Shown: piece after piece, positions 1 through 8,464 of the stretch
Layout of the letters: every line of letters starts with the position of its first letter
Position numbering within the stretch: the stretch's first letter is position 1
DNA from: Pseudomonas sp. BMS12
GTDB taxonomy: Bacteria > Pseudomonadota > Gammaproteobacteria > Pseudomonadales > Pseudomonadaceae
Direction of reading: 5' to 3'
Assembly (NCBI RefSeq): GCF_001592875.1
Contig: NZ_LSOF01000003.1
Span: 115,014-179,013 of the forward strand
Length of the DNA stretch: 64,000 nucleotides
The notes under the pieces: model-generated
Told to the model about the DNA's origin: nothing
The model's input: only the letters and a program-made list of their open reading frames with translations
The model's database searches: none
Position numbers and translations under genes: made by a program

Positions 1-1
1 C

Positions 2-433
2 TACAACAAGGACAACCAGGAAGACAAGGAGCCGCTGTTCGACGCCGCCGACACCCTGCGCGACAGCCTGCGCGCCTTCGCCGACATGGTCCCGGCGATC
101 AAGCCGAAGAAGGCCATCATGCGCGAGGCGGCGCTGCGCGGTTTCTCCACCGCCACCGACCTGGCCGACTACCTGGTGCGCAAGGGGCTGCCGTTCCGCG
201 ATTGCCACGAGATCGTCGGCCACGCGGTGAAATATGGCGTCGACAGCGGCAAGGACCTGGCCGAAATGAGCCTGGACGAGCTGCGCCAGTTCAGTGACCA
301 GATCGGCGACGACGTGTTCGCCGTGCTGACCCTGGAAGGCTCGGTCAACGCCCGCGACCATATCGGCGGTACCGCGCCGAACCAGGTACGCGCCGCCGTG
401 GCACGCGGCAAGGCACTACTGGCGAGCCGCTGA
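2..433 (+). CDS. argH: Argininosuccinate lyase, C-terminal part
   Basis: Last step of arginine biosynthesis in the cytoplasm: argininosuccinate is split to arginine and fumarate. Only the final 143 residues are present because the window begins inside the gene, reading from base 2. The fragment begins [15 protein letters not shown] and carries the usual C-terminal helical part of the fumarase/aspartase superfamily ([15 protein letters not shown], then FRDCHEIVG). It ends in a GGTAPNQV segment typical of bacterial ArgH C-termini. The catalytic signature lies upstream, outside the window. Identification rests on recognising the C-terminal sequence; I see no frameshift. Confidence 0.95.
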   Translation, partial: YNKDNQEDKEPLFDAADTLRDSLRAFADMVPAIKPKKAIMREAALRGFSTATDLADYLVRKGLPFRDCHEIVGHAVKYGVDSGKDLAEMSLDELRQFSDQIGDDVFAVLTLEGSVNARDHIGGTAPNQVRAAVARGKALLASR

Positions 434-460
434 TCGCCGCACAGGGGAAAGGGACTTCCC

Positions 461-703
461 ATGCCTGAGCTGTTTCTACGCGGCCTGCTGTTCATCGGCG
501 AGGCCATTCTGGAGCTGATCTTCAGCTACCTCTTCTACACAGTCGGCTGGCTGCTGTTGCGCCTGCTGACGCTAGGCCGCTACCCACGCCTGCCACTGCG
601 CCAGATTGACCCGGAAAGCCCACGCGGCAGCTGGATCGCCGGCTTCGGCTTCCTCTGCTTGATCGCCCTGCCGCTGGTGGCACTGGTCTTCCTCTACGGT
701 TGA
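461..703 (+). CDS. Small integral membrane protein, unknown function
   Basis: An 80-residue protein I cannot assign to a named family. It has two hydrophobic stretches, roughly residues 6-36 (LFIGEAILELIFSYLFYTVG) and 58-79 (FGFLCLIALPLVALVFLYG). They are joined by a basic, proline-containing linker, so two membrane spans are likely. A purine-rich sequence (aggggaaagggac) precedes the ATG. It begins 27 bp after argH and ends 19 bp before an acetyltransferase gene on the same strand, so co-transcription is possible. No function can be inferred. Confidence 0.7.
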   Translation: MPELFLRGLLFIGEAILELIFSYLFYTVGWLLLRLLTLGRYPRLPLRQIDPESPRGSWIAGFGFLCLIALPLVALVFLYG

Positions 704-722
704 ATATTTCGAGAGACACTTC

Positions 723-1202
723 ATGAGCCTGCATATCCGCCCTGCCAGCGCCGACGACGCCGCGCTGATCCTGCGCTTCATCACCGACCTGGCGATCTAC
801 GAAAAGGCCGAGCACGAGGTCAAGACCGATGTGGCCGGCATTCGCGACAGCCTGTTCGGTGCCGACAGCACCACCCATGGCCTGATCTGCGAGCTGGACG
901 GCGTGCCGGTCGGCTTTGCCGTGTACTTCTTCAGCTACTCGACCTGGCTAGGCAAGCACGGCATCTATCTGGAAGACCTCTACGTCGCCCCCGAGTATCG
1001 CAAGCACGGCGCCGGCAAGGCCCTGCTGCGCCATCTGGCCCAGCTGGCCGTGGCCAAGGGTTGCGGGCGCATGGAGTGGGCCGTGCTGGACTGGAACACC
1101 CCGGCCATGGAGTTCTACGAAGCCTTCGGCGCCCGCCCCAAGGACGACTGGATCAGCTACCGACTGACGGGCCAGGCTCTGCTCGACTTCGCGGCCGGCT
1201 GA
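723..1202 (+). CDS. GNAT family N-acetyltransferase
   Basis: A 159-residue single-domain acetyltransferase using acetyl-CoA. The GNAT core is clear: an N-terminal IRPASADDA strand, motif A with LEDLYVAPEYRKHGAGKALL (about residues 82-101) and motif B NTPAMEFYEAFGARP. The pattern resembles the diamine/spermidine acetyltransferase-like branch, but the substrate cannot be read from sequence. The ATG follows a gagagac ribosome-binding sequence. It is followed at once by the convergent glutathione S-transferase gene, with only three bases between the stop codons. Family is certain, specificity unknown. Confidence 0.9.
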   Translation: MSLHIRPASADDAALILRFITDLAIYEKAEHEVKTDVAGIRDSLFGADSTTHGLICELDGVPVGFAVYFFSYSTWLGKHGIYLEDLYVAPEYRKHGAGKALLRHLAQLAVAKGCGRMEWAVLDWNTPAMEFYEAFGARPKDDWISYRLTGQALLDFAAG

Positions 1203-1205
1203 GGC

Positions 1206-1865
1206 TCAGCGCTTCTGGCTGACGTGGGCGAGAAACGCCGCCATGCCGGCCTCCTTCTCGGCCGCGATAGCCTGCACATGCGGGTTCTGCTGCAGACGCT
1301 GCATGAGCTCACGGGCGGCGGGGAAGTCTGCCAGCAGGTCGAAGCCAAGCACCCGCTGGGCAACCACGTCGGCAAGGTCAATGCTGTAGAGGAAGTAAAG
1401 GTCGGCAAGGCTCAGCTGCTCGCCCGCCACATAGGGGGCGAAGCGGCCATGACGCTTGAGGGTGGCGATACCGGCTTGCAGCTCGACCCGCGCCTTGTCC
1501 TTGATCGCCGCATCCACCGGCATGCGGAAGAACGCCTCCGAGTAGCAGCTGCGCGCCGGTAGCTCGATATACAGCTCGATCTCCCTGGCCAGGCTGCGCA
1601 CCTGGGCCCGCCCATAGGCGTCTGCCGGCAGCAGCGGATGCCCCTGACCCAGCTCTTCGAGGTAGTCGAGGATCACACTGGTTTCGCTGATGTAACCGTG
1701 TTCGGTCTGCAGAACCGGCACCTTGCCGCGCGGGCTGATGGCGAGAAAGGCTTCATCCTGAGAGCCATAGACGCTGACCGTCTCGAACGTCAGGCCTTTT
1801 TCCAGCAGGGCCAGGTGCACCATGTTGTAGTAGTTGCTGACGGCGAATCCATGAAGCTTGAGCAT
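1206..1865 (-). CDS. Glutathione S-transferase family protein
   Basis: A 219-residue cytosolic GST-fold protein. The N-terminal thioredoxin-like domain (residues 1-80) begins MLKLHGFAVSNYYN and includes the conserved cis-proline region GKVPVLQTEHGYISET, where the glutathione-binding VPVL and ES/ET elements are visible. The C-terminal helical domain has the usual LSLADLYFLY segment. I chose the ATG at 1865 because the GST fold starts there; the frame is open further upstream, but that part codes for nothing recognisable. It stands alone on the minus strand between plus-strand genes. Its substrate is unknown. Confidence 0.9.
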   Translation of the reverse strand: MLKLHGFAVSNYYNMVHLALLEKGLTFETVSVYGSQDEAFLAISPRGKVPVLQTEHGYISETSVILDYLEELGQGHPLLPADAYGRAQVRSLAREIELYIELPARSCYSEAFFRMPVDAAIKDKARVELQAGIATLKRHGRFAPYVAGEQLSLADLYFLYSIDLADVVAQRVLGFDLLADFPAARELMQRLQQNPHVQAIAAEKEAGMAAFLAHVSQKR

Positions 1866-1995
1866 GTTGCATCTCCAGGCAGGGGAGATGCAGTTATAGT
1901 CTGTCGGACAGCATACGCACGCGTTATCAGGCCGCTGAATATCCCTCGCCCACCGGCGGCGTGGCACACTGCACCACCCTGTCCGAGGAACTGCC

Positions 1996-2274
1996 ATGAG
2001 CGACCAAGAACTACCCGATGACGACGAAGCCTTCGCCGAAGCGACCCTGACCCAGGCCATCGAGAACCAGCTGGAAACCGGCAACCCGCCGGCGGCGCAG
2101 GCCGTGTACAACAAGCTGACCCTGGTCGGCTATGCGCGCGAGGAAATCCTCGAACTGATGGCCCTGGTCCTGGCTCATGAGATCGACGCCATGCTCGAGG
2201 CCGACCGCCCCTTCGACTCAGCCTGGTACGAGCAGGCCCTGCGCGCGCTGCCCGAACTGCCCGAGCAGGACTGA
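1996..2274 (+). CDS. Conserved hypothetical acidic protein
   Basis: A 92-residue acidic, probably helical cytoplasmic protein beginning MSDQELPDDDEAFAEA, with no signal peptide or membrane span. It contains NPPAAQAVYNKLTLVGY followed by AREEILELMALVLAHEI, resembling a short helical repeat. I recognise it only as the kind of small conserved protein found in Pseudomonas genomes and assign no function. The ATG has a gaggaactgcc upstream sequence that can serve as a ribosome-binding site. It is flanked by the divergent GST gene and a downstream periplasmic binding-protein gene. Confidence 0.75.
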   Translation: MSDQELPDDDEAFAEATLTQAIENQLETGNPPAAQAVYNKLTLVGYAREEILELMALVLAHEIDAMLEADRPFDSAWYEQALRALPELPEQD

Positions 2275-2330
2275 CCACCGGCATTGACGCAGATCTACTG
2301 CACAGGCGAGCCGGCTGCTATCTTGCCAAC

Positions 2331-3104
2331 ATGTATGTGCCAACCCGCAGTGCAGCCAGGCGCGCCTGGCAGACACTGACCACCCTCCTGCTGTGCCTGG
2401 TACTGGCACCGGCCGGCGCCCTGGAAATCGGCGCCGAGGACGACTGGTACCCCTTTACCGCCTACCGTGACGGGCGCATCGAGGGCATGTCGGTGGACAT
2501 CATCCGAGCCGCCTTCGCCGCCAGCGGCACGGAAATCGAGCTACACCCCTACCCCTATGCCCGCTGCATGGAACTGACCCGCACAGGTCGCCTACCCGCC
2601 TGCTTCAACACCTCCGCGGACAAGCGTATCGCCGAGCAGTACCTGCTACCGCAGGAGCCGTTGTTCCGCGGGCAGATTCAGCTCTGGGCCCGCAAGGAGG
2701 AAGCCGCGCCCCTGAGCGACCTGAAACAGATCGCCGGCAGCTCGGTGGCGGTGACGCTGGGTTATGAGTACGGCCCGGCCTTCGACAACTTCACACAGCT
2801 GCGGCGCGTCGAAGTACGTCGCGACATCAGCGGTTTCCGCATGCTGCAGCGCGGACGGGTCGACTTCACCATCGCTTTTCGCGACACCGCTCGCGCCCTG
2901 TTTCGCGAAAACCCGGAACTGGCCGGGCACTTCGCACCGGTGATGGTGGTGCACCGACCACAACTGTTCGTCAGCTTCTCCCGCCGCCATCCCCAGGCTG
3001 CCGAACTGGCCGAGCAGTTCGACCGCGGCATGCGCGCCATCCACGCCAGTGGGCGCTATCAACAGATACTCGATATCTGGCAGCATCTCAGCGAGGTCGA
3101 CTGA
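2331..3104 (+). CDS. Periplasmic solute-binding protein, family 3 type
   Basis: A 257-residue exported protein of the amino-acid-binding (SBP_bac_3) fold. Residues 1-30 form a signal peptide: basic start, hydrophobic core LTTLLLCLVLAPAGA, cleavage near ALE. The mature part begins IGAEDDWYPFTAYRDGRIEGMSVD, the typical first strand and ligand loop of this family, and ends with RGMRAIHASGRYQQILDIW, the usual C-terminal helix. No permease or ATPase gene is adjacent, so it may be an orphan binding protein or a sensor-like member. No obvious ribosome-binding site precedes the ATG, so the start is less certain. Confidence 0.85.
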   Translation: MYVPTRSAARRAWQTLTTLLLCLVLAPAGALEIGAEDDWYPFTAYRDGRIEGMSVDIIRAAFAASGTEIELHPYPYARCMELTRTGRLPACFNTSADKRIAEQYLLPQEPLFRGQIQLWARKEEAAPLSDLKQIAGSSVAVTLGYEYGPAFDNFTQLRRVEVRRDISGFRMLQRGRVDFTIAFRDTARALFRENPELAGHFAPVMVVHRPQLFVSFSRRHPQAAELAEQFDRGMRAIHASGRYQQILDIWQHLSEVD

Positions 3105-3158
3105 GACTGCCGGACTACACTGGACGACAGCCCCATTACAACAACAAGCGGAGTCCCC

Positions 3159-3401
3159 ATGGCCTACACCCCCGATCTGATTGCCGAACTGGAAATCCTT
3201 GCCCTGTACAACCTGGACAACCATCTGGAAGGCCTCAAGGTGCACAACAACGCCACCTCCCGCGCCCAGGGCGCCATCACCCGTCTGCACGAGAAAGGCC
3301 TGGTGACCGCTGCAGACGGCGGCTACCTGACCAGCCTGGGGCTGGATGCCGCCGAACATGCCCAGGCCCTGCTGACCATCCTCTGCCCGCAACCCGCCTG
3401 A
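3159..3401 (+). CDS. TIGR02647 family small protein
   Basis: An 80-residue cytoplasmic protein starting MAYTPDLIAELEILALYNL. I recognise it as a member of the TIGR02647 family, a small set of gammaproteobacterial proteins of unknown role. The predicted make-up is helix-turn-helix-like: helix 5-25, then RAQGAITRLHEKGLVT with a short hairpin DGGYLTSLG, reminiscent of a winged-helix DNA-binding fold. That similarity is inference only. A ggag sequence sits upstream of the ATG. It is preceded by the binding-protein gene and followed by cyaA. Confidence 0.8.
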   Translation: MAYTPDLIAELEILALYNLDNHLEGLKVHNNATSRAQGAITRLHEKGLVTAADGGYLTSLGLDAAEHAQALLTILCPQPA

Positions 3402-3511
3402 ATTCCAGCGCCACCCTACAGCCGAAGCCCAACGGCGCCGATACACTGGCACTACTGCCAGTCGTCCCCCGGCGCTGGTAGGCTTGCCCAGAACCAGGCT
3501 CCGAGCTGTAC

Positions 3512-6370
3512 ATGACGCGCATCCAGGAAATCCGCCCCGACATCGACGACGGCATCGACCGCAAGGTCCTGGCGCAGTTGCGCGCACGCTTCCTCAAGGT
3601 CAACAGCGGGCGCCTCGGGCGGGCCTCCCAGGCGCTGTCGACCCGCCAGCAGCTGGTCCTCAAGCTGCTGCCACTGCTGTTTCATGTGAACCATCCGCTG
3701 CTGCCCGGCTATGTCTCGGCCGCTACGCCAGCCGGGCTGGCCGGCTTCGAGCCGAGCGACGAGATACTCGCCGAGGCCCAGCGCCTGACCCGTTCCTTCG
3801 CCTACAAGGCCCGCCGCGGCAGCGCCGGCGGCAAGGCACCGACACCGATCCACGGCCTGTTCCTGATGGGCAGCCTGGGCACCGTGGCCCAGGCCGAGCA
3901 GAGCGACATGGACCTGTGGGTCTGCCACGACCCGGCACTGCCGGAAAGCGCCGTCGCCGAGCTGCAGCGCAAGTGCGACCACCTGGAGGCCTGGGCGGCC
4001 ACCCAGGGCGCCGAAGTACACTGCTTCCTGATCGACCCGGCGCGCTTCACCTCCGGCGATCGCGAGGCGCAACTGACCTCGGACGATTGCGGTACCACCC
4101 AGCACTACCTGCTGCTCGACGAGTTCTACCGCACCGCCATCTGGCTCGGCGGACGTACCCCGCTGTGGTGGCTGGTGCCGGTGTACGAGGAGGCCAACTA
4201 CCGTGCCTATACCCATGCCCTGCTGAGCAAGCGCTTCGTCCGCTCCGACGAGGTGCTCGACCTCGGTCACCTGGCACGCATTCCGCCAGGCGAATTCATC
4301 GGCGCCGGCATGTGGCAGCTGTTCAAGGGCATCGACTCGCCCTACAAGTCGGTGCTCAAGCTGCTGCTCACCGAGGTCTACGCCAGCGAGCACCCGCAGG
4401 TGGAGTGCCTCAGCCTGCGCTTCAAGCAGGCGGTGTACGAAGGCCGCCTGGACCTCGACGAGCTGGACCCCTACATCGTGGTGTATCGCCGCCTGGAGGA
4501 ATACCTGGCCGGGCGCGGCGAGCTGGAGCGCCTGGAGCTGATCCGCCGCTGCCTGTACCTCAAGGTCGGCAAGAAGCTCAGCGTGCCGCCGCGCCAGCGC
4601 GCCAAGAGCTGGCAGCGCCTGCTGTTCGAGCGCCTGACTGGCGAGTGGCGCTGGAGCCAGCGCGAGCTGGCCATGCTCGACAGCCGCAGCCAGTGGAAGG
4701 TGCGCCAGGTCAGCGCCGAGCGCCGCGCCCTGGTCAACGAGCTGACCTACAGCTACCGCTTCCTCTCCCAGTTCGCCCGCAACGAGCAAACCGCCATCCC
4801 GCTCAACAGCCGCGACCTCGGCATCCTCGGCCGGCGCCTGTACGCCGCCTTCGAGCGCAAGGCCGGCAAGATCGAATTCATCAACCCGGGCATCGCCCCG
4901 GACCTGGCCGAAGACACCCTGACCCTGGTGCAGAGCCCCAGCCCCGAAGCGCATGGCGAAACCCAGTGGGCGCTCTACCATGGCAGCCTGAACGGTCAGG
5001 AGTGGCCGGACTTCGCCCCGCTCAAGCGCGCGCGCCAACTGATCGAACTGCTCGCCTGGTGCCACCGCAACGGCGTGATCGACCCCAGCACGCGCCTGTC
5101 GCTGCACCCGGGCAGCAGCGACCTGACCGAGTTCGAGCTGTCCAGCCTGCTCGGCTGCCTGCAGCAAGCCATCCCGCTGCCGCTGCCGCCAGTGGCCGAG
5201 GAGGCGCTGTTGCACGCCGCCGAGCCCGCCGAGGTGCTGCTGCTGATCAACGTCGGCGTCGACCCGCTCAAGGCCCACAGCCAGCTCAACGTGCACCTGA
5301 CCACCGGACGCACCGACTCGCTGGGCTACTCCGGGGTGCGCGAGAACCTGGTGCTGACCCTCGACCAGGTCAGCCTGAACAGCTGGAACGAGCTGCTGGT
5401 CAGTCGCTACGACGGCCCGCATGCCCTGCTCGACTGCCTGCGCGACTACCTCAACAGCCTGCCGAGCGGGCGCCTGCCCAAGCTGCAGGTGCGCTGTTTC
5501 TGCCGCAACCGTGCCCAGGCCATCGCCCAGCGTGTCGAGGAACTGTTCCGCGATGCCCTGAGCAGCCTGGCCAGCGGCACCGGCAGCCGCTATCTGCTGC
5601 AGGTGCAGCAACACTTCCACGTGCTGGAACTGCTGCCGGGCCAGGTCAGCCATGCCGCCCTCAGCGACCTGCCGAGCCTGATCGAGCACCTGGGCGAGGA
5701 GCAGCCGGCATACAGCCCGCTGCGCCTGGATCGGCATGCCCTGGAAGGGGAAGACCTGGCGCTGATCCTGCCGCAGGGCCGCCCGGACTGCATCCAGGTG
5801 TTCTACCGGGTCAACGAGGACAGCGCCGAGCTCAGCGTGCTGGACGAACACAACGCCCTCTGGCGCCAGCGCCTGCCGTTTCGCGACGAGCAGAGCCTGC
5901 TGACCCCGCTGCAACGCTTCCTGCAATCGCTGCTGTACAGGCGCAACGCCCTGCTGCCGCTGGACAGCCCGCTGCCGCCGGCGGCGCTGGAAGTGCTCTA
6001 TTACGAGATACTCCCACCCGGCCAGCAGCGCGCCCGCCAGCTGGAGCGCCGCGTGCCGCCGCAGGCACCGGCGAGCCACGCCTTCTATGACGTGCAGGCC
6101 ATCGTCGAACCGGCCGATGGAGGCCGGGTGCATATCACCCTGTACTGCAACCACCGCGAGTTCTCCGAGCTGGAGTACGGCGCCGAACTGTTCAGCGCCG
6201 TGGCCCGGCATATCCTCGCCCAGCGCCGCGGCGCCGAGCGCTACCCCTGCTACATCACCGACCTCGACCTGTCGCGCATCCTCGGTGAGGGACATGCGCA
6301 GAGCATCCACTACCTGCGCTACAAGGCCGAACTGGAAGGCGCACTGAACGGCGCGCTGCAAAAGGCCTGA
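3512..6370 (+). CDS. cyaA: Class I adenylate cyclase
   Basis: Makes cAMP from ATP; in Pseudomonas this cytosolic enzyme feeds cAMP to Vfr/CRP-type regulators. The 952-residue length fits class I (enterobacterial-type) cyclases. The N-terminal nucleotidyltransferase-like catalytic region contains GSLGTVAQ followed by QSDMDLWVCH (about residues 119-138), with the expected GS and D-x-D pattern. The remainder is the long regulatory region of the family. It begins MTRIQEIRPDIDDGID. The neighbouring rnk, cyaY and lysA genes match the usual Pseudomonas context. Long open frames in other phases across this gene are shadows of high G+C coding sequence. Confidence 0.96.
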   Translation: MTRIQEIRPDIDDGIDRKVLAQLRARFLKVNSGRLGRASQALSTRQQLVLKLLPLLFHVNHPLLPGYVSAATPAGLAGFEPSDEILAEAQRLTRSFAYKARRGSAGGKAPTPIHGLFLMGSLGTVAQAEQSDMDLWVCHDPALPESAVAELQRKCDHLEAWAATQGAEVHCFLIDPARFTSGDREAQLTSDDCGTTQHYLLLDEFYRTAIWLGGRTPLWWLVPVYEEANYRAYTHALLSKRFVRSDEVLDLGHLARIPPGEFIGAGMWQLFKGIDSPYKSVLKLLLTEVYASEHPQVECLSLRFKQAVYEGRLDLDELDPYIVVYRRLEEYLAGRGELERLELIRRCLYLKVGKKLSVPPRQRAKSWQRLLFERLTGEWRWSQRELAMLDSRSQWKVRQVSAERRALVNELTYSYRFLSQFARNEQTAIPLNSRDLGILGRRLYAAFERKAGKIEFINPGIAPDLAEDTLTLVQSPSPEAHGETQWALYHGSLNGQEWPDFAPLKRARQLIELLAWCHRNGVIDPSTRLSLHPGSSDLTEFELSSLLGCLQQAIPLPLPPVAEEALLHAAEPAEVLLLINVGVDPLKAHSQLNVHLTTGRTDSLGYSGVRENLVLTLDQVSLNSWNELLVSRYDGPHALLDCLRDYLNSLPSGRLPKLQVRCFCRNRAQAIAQRVEELFRDALSSLASGTGSRYLLQVQQHFHVLELLPGQVSHAALSDLPSLIEHLGEEQPAYSPLRLDRHALEGEDLALILPQGRPDCIQVFYRVNEDSAELSVLDEHNALWRQRLPFRDEQSLLTPLQRFLQSLLYRRNALLPLDSPLPPAALEVLYYEILPPGQQRARQLERRVPPQAPASHAFYDVQAIVEPADGGRVHITLYCNHREFSELEYGAELFSAVARHILAQRRGAERYPCYITDLDLSRILGEGHAQSIHYLRYKAELEGALNGALQKA

Positions 6371-6383
6371 TGATGGAGAACCC

Positions 6384-7052
6384 ATGAGTTTCGTCAGCAT
6401 CCTGCTCGGCGGCGCCGTCATCGGCGTCGGCTACTGGCAGTGGCGGCGCAGCCGCGACCGCCAGCGCCGCCACTTCATCGCCACCTATCGCTTCCCCGAG
6501 CGCCTGCGCCTGAAGCTGACGGAGACCTACCCGCAACTCGATCCGCAGCAACAGGAGAAAGTGCTGCAGGGCCTGCGCGAGTATTTCCAACTGTGCCAGA
6601 TGGCCAAGCGGCGCGTGCTCGCCATGCCTTCGCAGGCGGTGGACGTCGCCTGGCACGAGTTCATCCTCTACACCCGTCAGTACGGCGAGTTCTGCCGCAA
6701 GGGTCTGGGCCGCTTCCTGCACCATACGCCCAGCGATGTCATGCCCAGCGCCAAGGTCGCCAGCGAAGGCATCCGCCGCGCCTGGCGCCTGGCCTGCATC
6801 CGTGAGGGCATCCGCCCGGATGCCCCGACACGCCTGCCCTTGCTGTTCGCCCTGGATGCCGAACTGGGCATCGCCGATGGTTTTCACTACCGCCTGGACT
6901 GCGGCGCCCATCCCGGCAGCTACCGCAATGGCGATGCCTACTGTGCCAGCCATATGGGCTGCGGTTCGGGTTGCGCCAGCGGCTGCGGTGGCGATGCCTC
7001 CTCATCCAGCGACAGCAGTTGTGGCAGTGGCTGCGGCGGTGGTGGGGATTAA
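6384..7052 (+). CDS. GRDP-like protein with Cys/Gly/Ser-rich tail
   Basis: A 222-residue protein. Residues 3-20 are a possible membrane anchor (FVSILLGGAVIGVGYWQW), followed by a basic stretch. Residues 84-105 contain QAVDVAWHEFILYTRQYGEF followed by C, resembling the D-x-x-W-H ... Y ... C core of glycine-rich-domain-containing (DUF1399-like) proteins. From residue 187 the tail is low complexity, with six cysteines (187, 193, 197, 201, 213, 217) among Gly and Ser. It starts 13 bp after cyaA with a good ribosome-binding site (ggag), so the two may be co-transcribed. Its stop overlaps the convergent lipase gene by 4 bp. Function unknown. Confidence 0.75.
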   Translation: MSFVSILLGGAVIGVGYWQWRRSRDRQRRHFIATYRFPERLRLKLTETYPQLDPQQQEKVLQGLREYFQLCQMAKRRVLAMPSQAVDVAWHEFILYTRQYGEFCRKGLGRFLHHTPSDVMPSAKVASEGIRRAWRLACIREGIRPDAPTRLPLLFALDAELGIADGFHYRLDCGAHPGSYRNGDAYCASHMGCGSGCASGCGGDASSSSDSSCGSGCGGGGD

Positions 7053-7849
7053 CCCTGCATCGGCGCCTGTGGGTGTTGCAGGGCATACAGGTAGGAGCCC
7101 GTGAGGCTGTGGTTGACCTCAATGGAGGCATAGCTGGCGGTGAAGGTGACGGCCAGGCCGAGGTGCTGGTAGAGCAGTGTGTCGGTCACCCCCGGCGGCA
7201 CTTCCGGCACCACGTCGCTGTCGTTGACCACCCGAAAGGTCGGCACGCCCAGGCCGTTGTAGGAAACGGCGAAGTCCGGCGCGGCGAGGCGCGGACTGGC
7301 GAAGTTGTAGTGCTGCAGCGCCTGGTCCGGCCAGCGCTCGCGCAGGTCGAGCACCGCCATGCTGCTCAGGGCGCAGCCCAGGCTGTGTCCACAGACCCAT
7401 AACGATCCCTGCGGCTGCAGGCTGTCGAGGGCCGCCAGGGCCAGGTCGCGCAGCGAGCCGTACAGCTTGAGAAAACCCGCATGCACCTGGCCCTGACCAT
7501 CGGCCCAGGGCCAGGTTTTCTGCTCGATATCGAGATCATCCAGCCAGTCCTGCGCCGACTCGGTGCCACGCAGCACCAGGTAGGTCTCGCCCTGGTCGTT
7601 GGCGGCGGCAAAGCCGAAAGGTTCGGACTCGTTGAGAAAGTGCAGTTCGCTGAGGATGCTCCAGATCGGCGCGGAAAACCGCCAGCCAGCCATCTGCGGC
7701 GCCTGCCAATGGAAGTCCTGGGGGCGGTGGGGGCGGTCCTGTTGCTGCCACTGGGCGTACTGGGCGTAGGCCTGGGCCACCAGTTCGGCACAGGTCAGCG
7801 CGCGGGCCAGGGAAAAGTCCTGAGGGAAGTACAGGGGCAGACTGGACAT
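7049..7849 (-). CDS. Class 3 lipase-like alpha/beta hydrolase
   Basis: A 266-residue hydrolase of the fungal-type (class 3) lipase family. The nucleophile elbow GHSLG places Ser156; Asp212 in VVNDSDVVPEVPP and His247 in EVNHSL complete a plausible triad, and RGTES (94-98) supplies the oxyanion region. I place the start at MSSLPLYF (7849), which has a ggagg sequence just upstream, rather than at the longer open frame. No signal peptide is seen, so it may act inside the cell or leave by another route. It is convergent with the preceding gene. The true substrate is unknown. Confidence 0.9.
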   Translation of the reverse strand: MSSLPLYFPQDFSLARALTCAELVAQAYAQYAQWQQQDRPHRPQDFHWQAPQMAGWRFSAPIWSILSELHFLNESEPFGFAAANDQGETYLVLRGTESAQDWLDDLDIEQKTWPWADGQGQVHAGFLKLYGSLRDLALAALDSLQPQGSLWVCGHSLGCALSSMAVLDLRERWPDQALQHYNFASPRLAAPDFAVSYNGLGVPTFRVVNDSDVVPEVPPGVTDTLLYQHLGLAVTFTASYASIEVNHSLTGSYLYALQHPQAPMQG

Positions 7850-8031
7850 GGCGGGCCTCCTTGCCGGCAGTGGGTTCAGACACTCTAGTCCAGATGCGGC
7901 GACGGGCGCGAAGTTCCTGCCGGCCGCAAGCAATCAATTCTGCTGATAGTTACTACGAGCAAGCTGCATTATTCAATCGAATTTCCATGAGCGAATCTGG
8001 CGCCAGATTTCCCTGGCGCAGGCCCGCAAAC

Positions 8032-8226
8032 ATGATCCGCTCGACCCCGACACAGAAACCCGACTCGCTGCTGCCTGGCCTCGGCCTACTCGGCATGCTC
8101 GCCAGCGTGACCCTGGCGCTGGCACTCGGCCTGCTGCAGGCCCACACCCACGCGCCTGCAGCCGACACCGCCATCGCCCCCCAGGCGCTGCGCAGCTTGC
8201 TAGCGAACTTGCGGGCGAAGGTCTAG
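8032..8226 (+). CDS. Small single-span membrane protein, unknown
   Basis: A short open frame of 64 residues from the ATG at 8032, with a longer alternative start at 7987 (MSESGARF). It has one strongly hydrophobic segment, LLPGLGLLGMLASVTLALAL, then a short periplasm-like tail. The next gene starts three bases after its stop. I recognise no family, and ribosome-binding sites are weak at both starts, so this is a tentative gene supported mainly by the membrane segment and tight spacing to its neighbour. Confidence 0.45.
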   Translation: MIRSTPTQKPDSLLPGLGLLGMLASVTLALALGLLQAHTHAPAADTAIAPQALRSLLANLRAKV

Positions 8227-8229
8227 GCC

Positions 8230-8460
8230 ATGCAACTGGATGCAGCCCGAGCGCTGCTACTCGCCCTGTTGCTGACACTGATCAATGGCCCGGCCCTGGC
8301 CGGTGACGGCAAGGTCAGCGGTGGCGGCCTGGCTCGCACCATCGAATGCAACCAGAACATGGCGCACAAGCTTGAGCTGGACGAGCGTCTGCGGCGCGCC
8401 AGCGAAACCCCGCCGAGTCAGCGACGGGCACGCTGGTCACCTCGATTTCTCTGGAACTGA
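8230..8460 (+). CDS. Small predicted secreted protein, unknown
   Basis: A 76-residue protein with a likely signal peptide: MQLDAARALLLALLLTLINGPALA, cleavage after ALA near residue 24. The mature part is a 50-residue basic, Arg-rich peptide with a single Cys in ARTIECNQN. It starts three bases after the preceding small membrane-protein gene, suggesting a two-gene unit, and runs convergently into rnk. No family is recognised. Signal-peptide composition and close packing favour a real gene, but both are modest evidence. Confidence 0.5.
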   Translation: MQLDAARALLLALLLTLINGPALAGDGKVSGGGLARTIECNQNMAHKLELDERLRRASETPPSQRRARWSPRFLWN

Positions 8461-8464
8461 GCCC

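Noticed and set aside
3484..6090. Plus-strand 868-codon frame in another phase of cyaA
   Set aside because: Arg/Pro/Ala-rich translation typical of out-of-frame reading; no domain seen.
3452..6421. Minus-strand open frame of about 989 codons opposite cyaA
   Set aside because: Its translation is low-complexity (Gln/Ala/Leu/Gly-rich) with no family resemblance, and cyaA explains the region fully; it is a by-product of high-G+C codon use.
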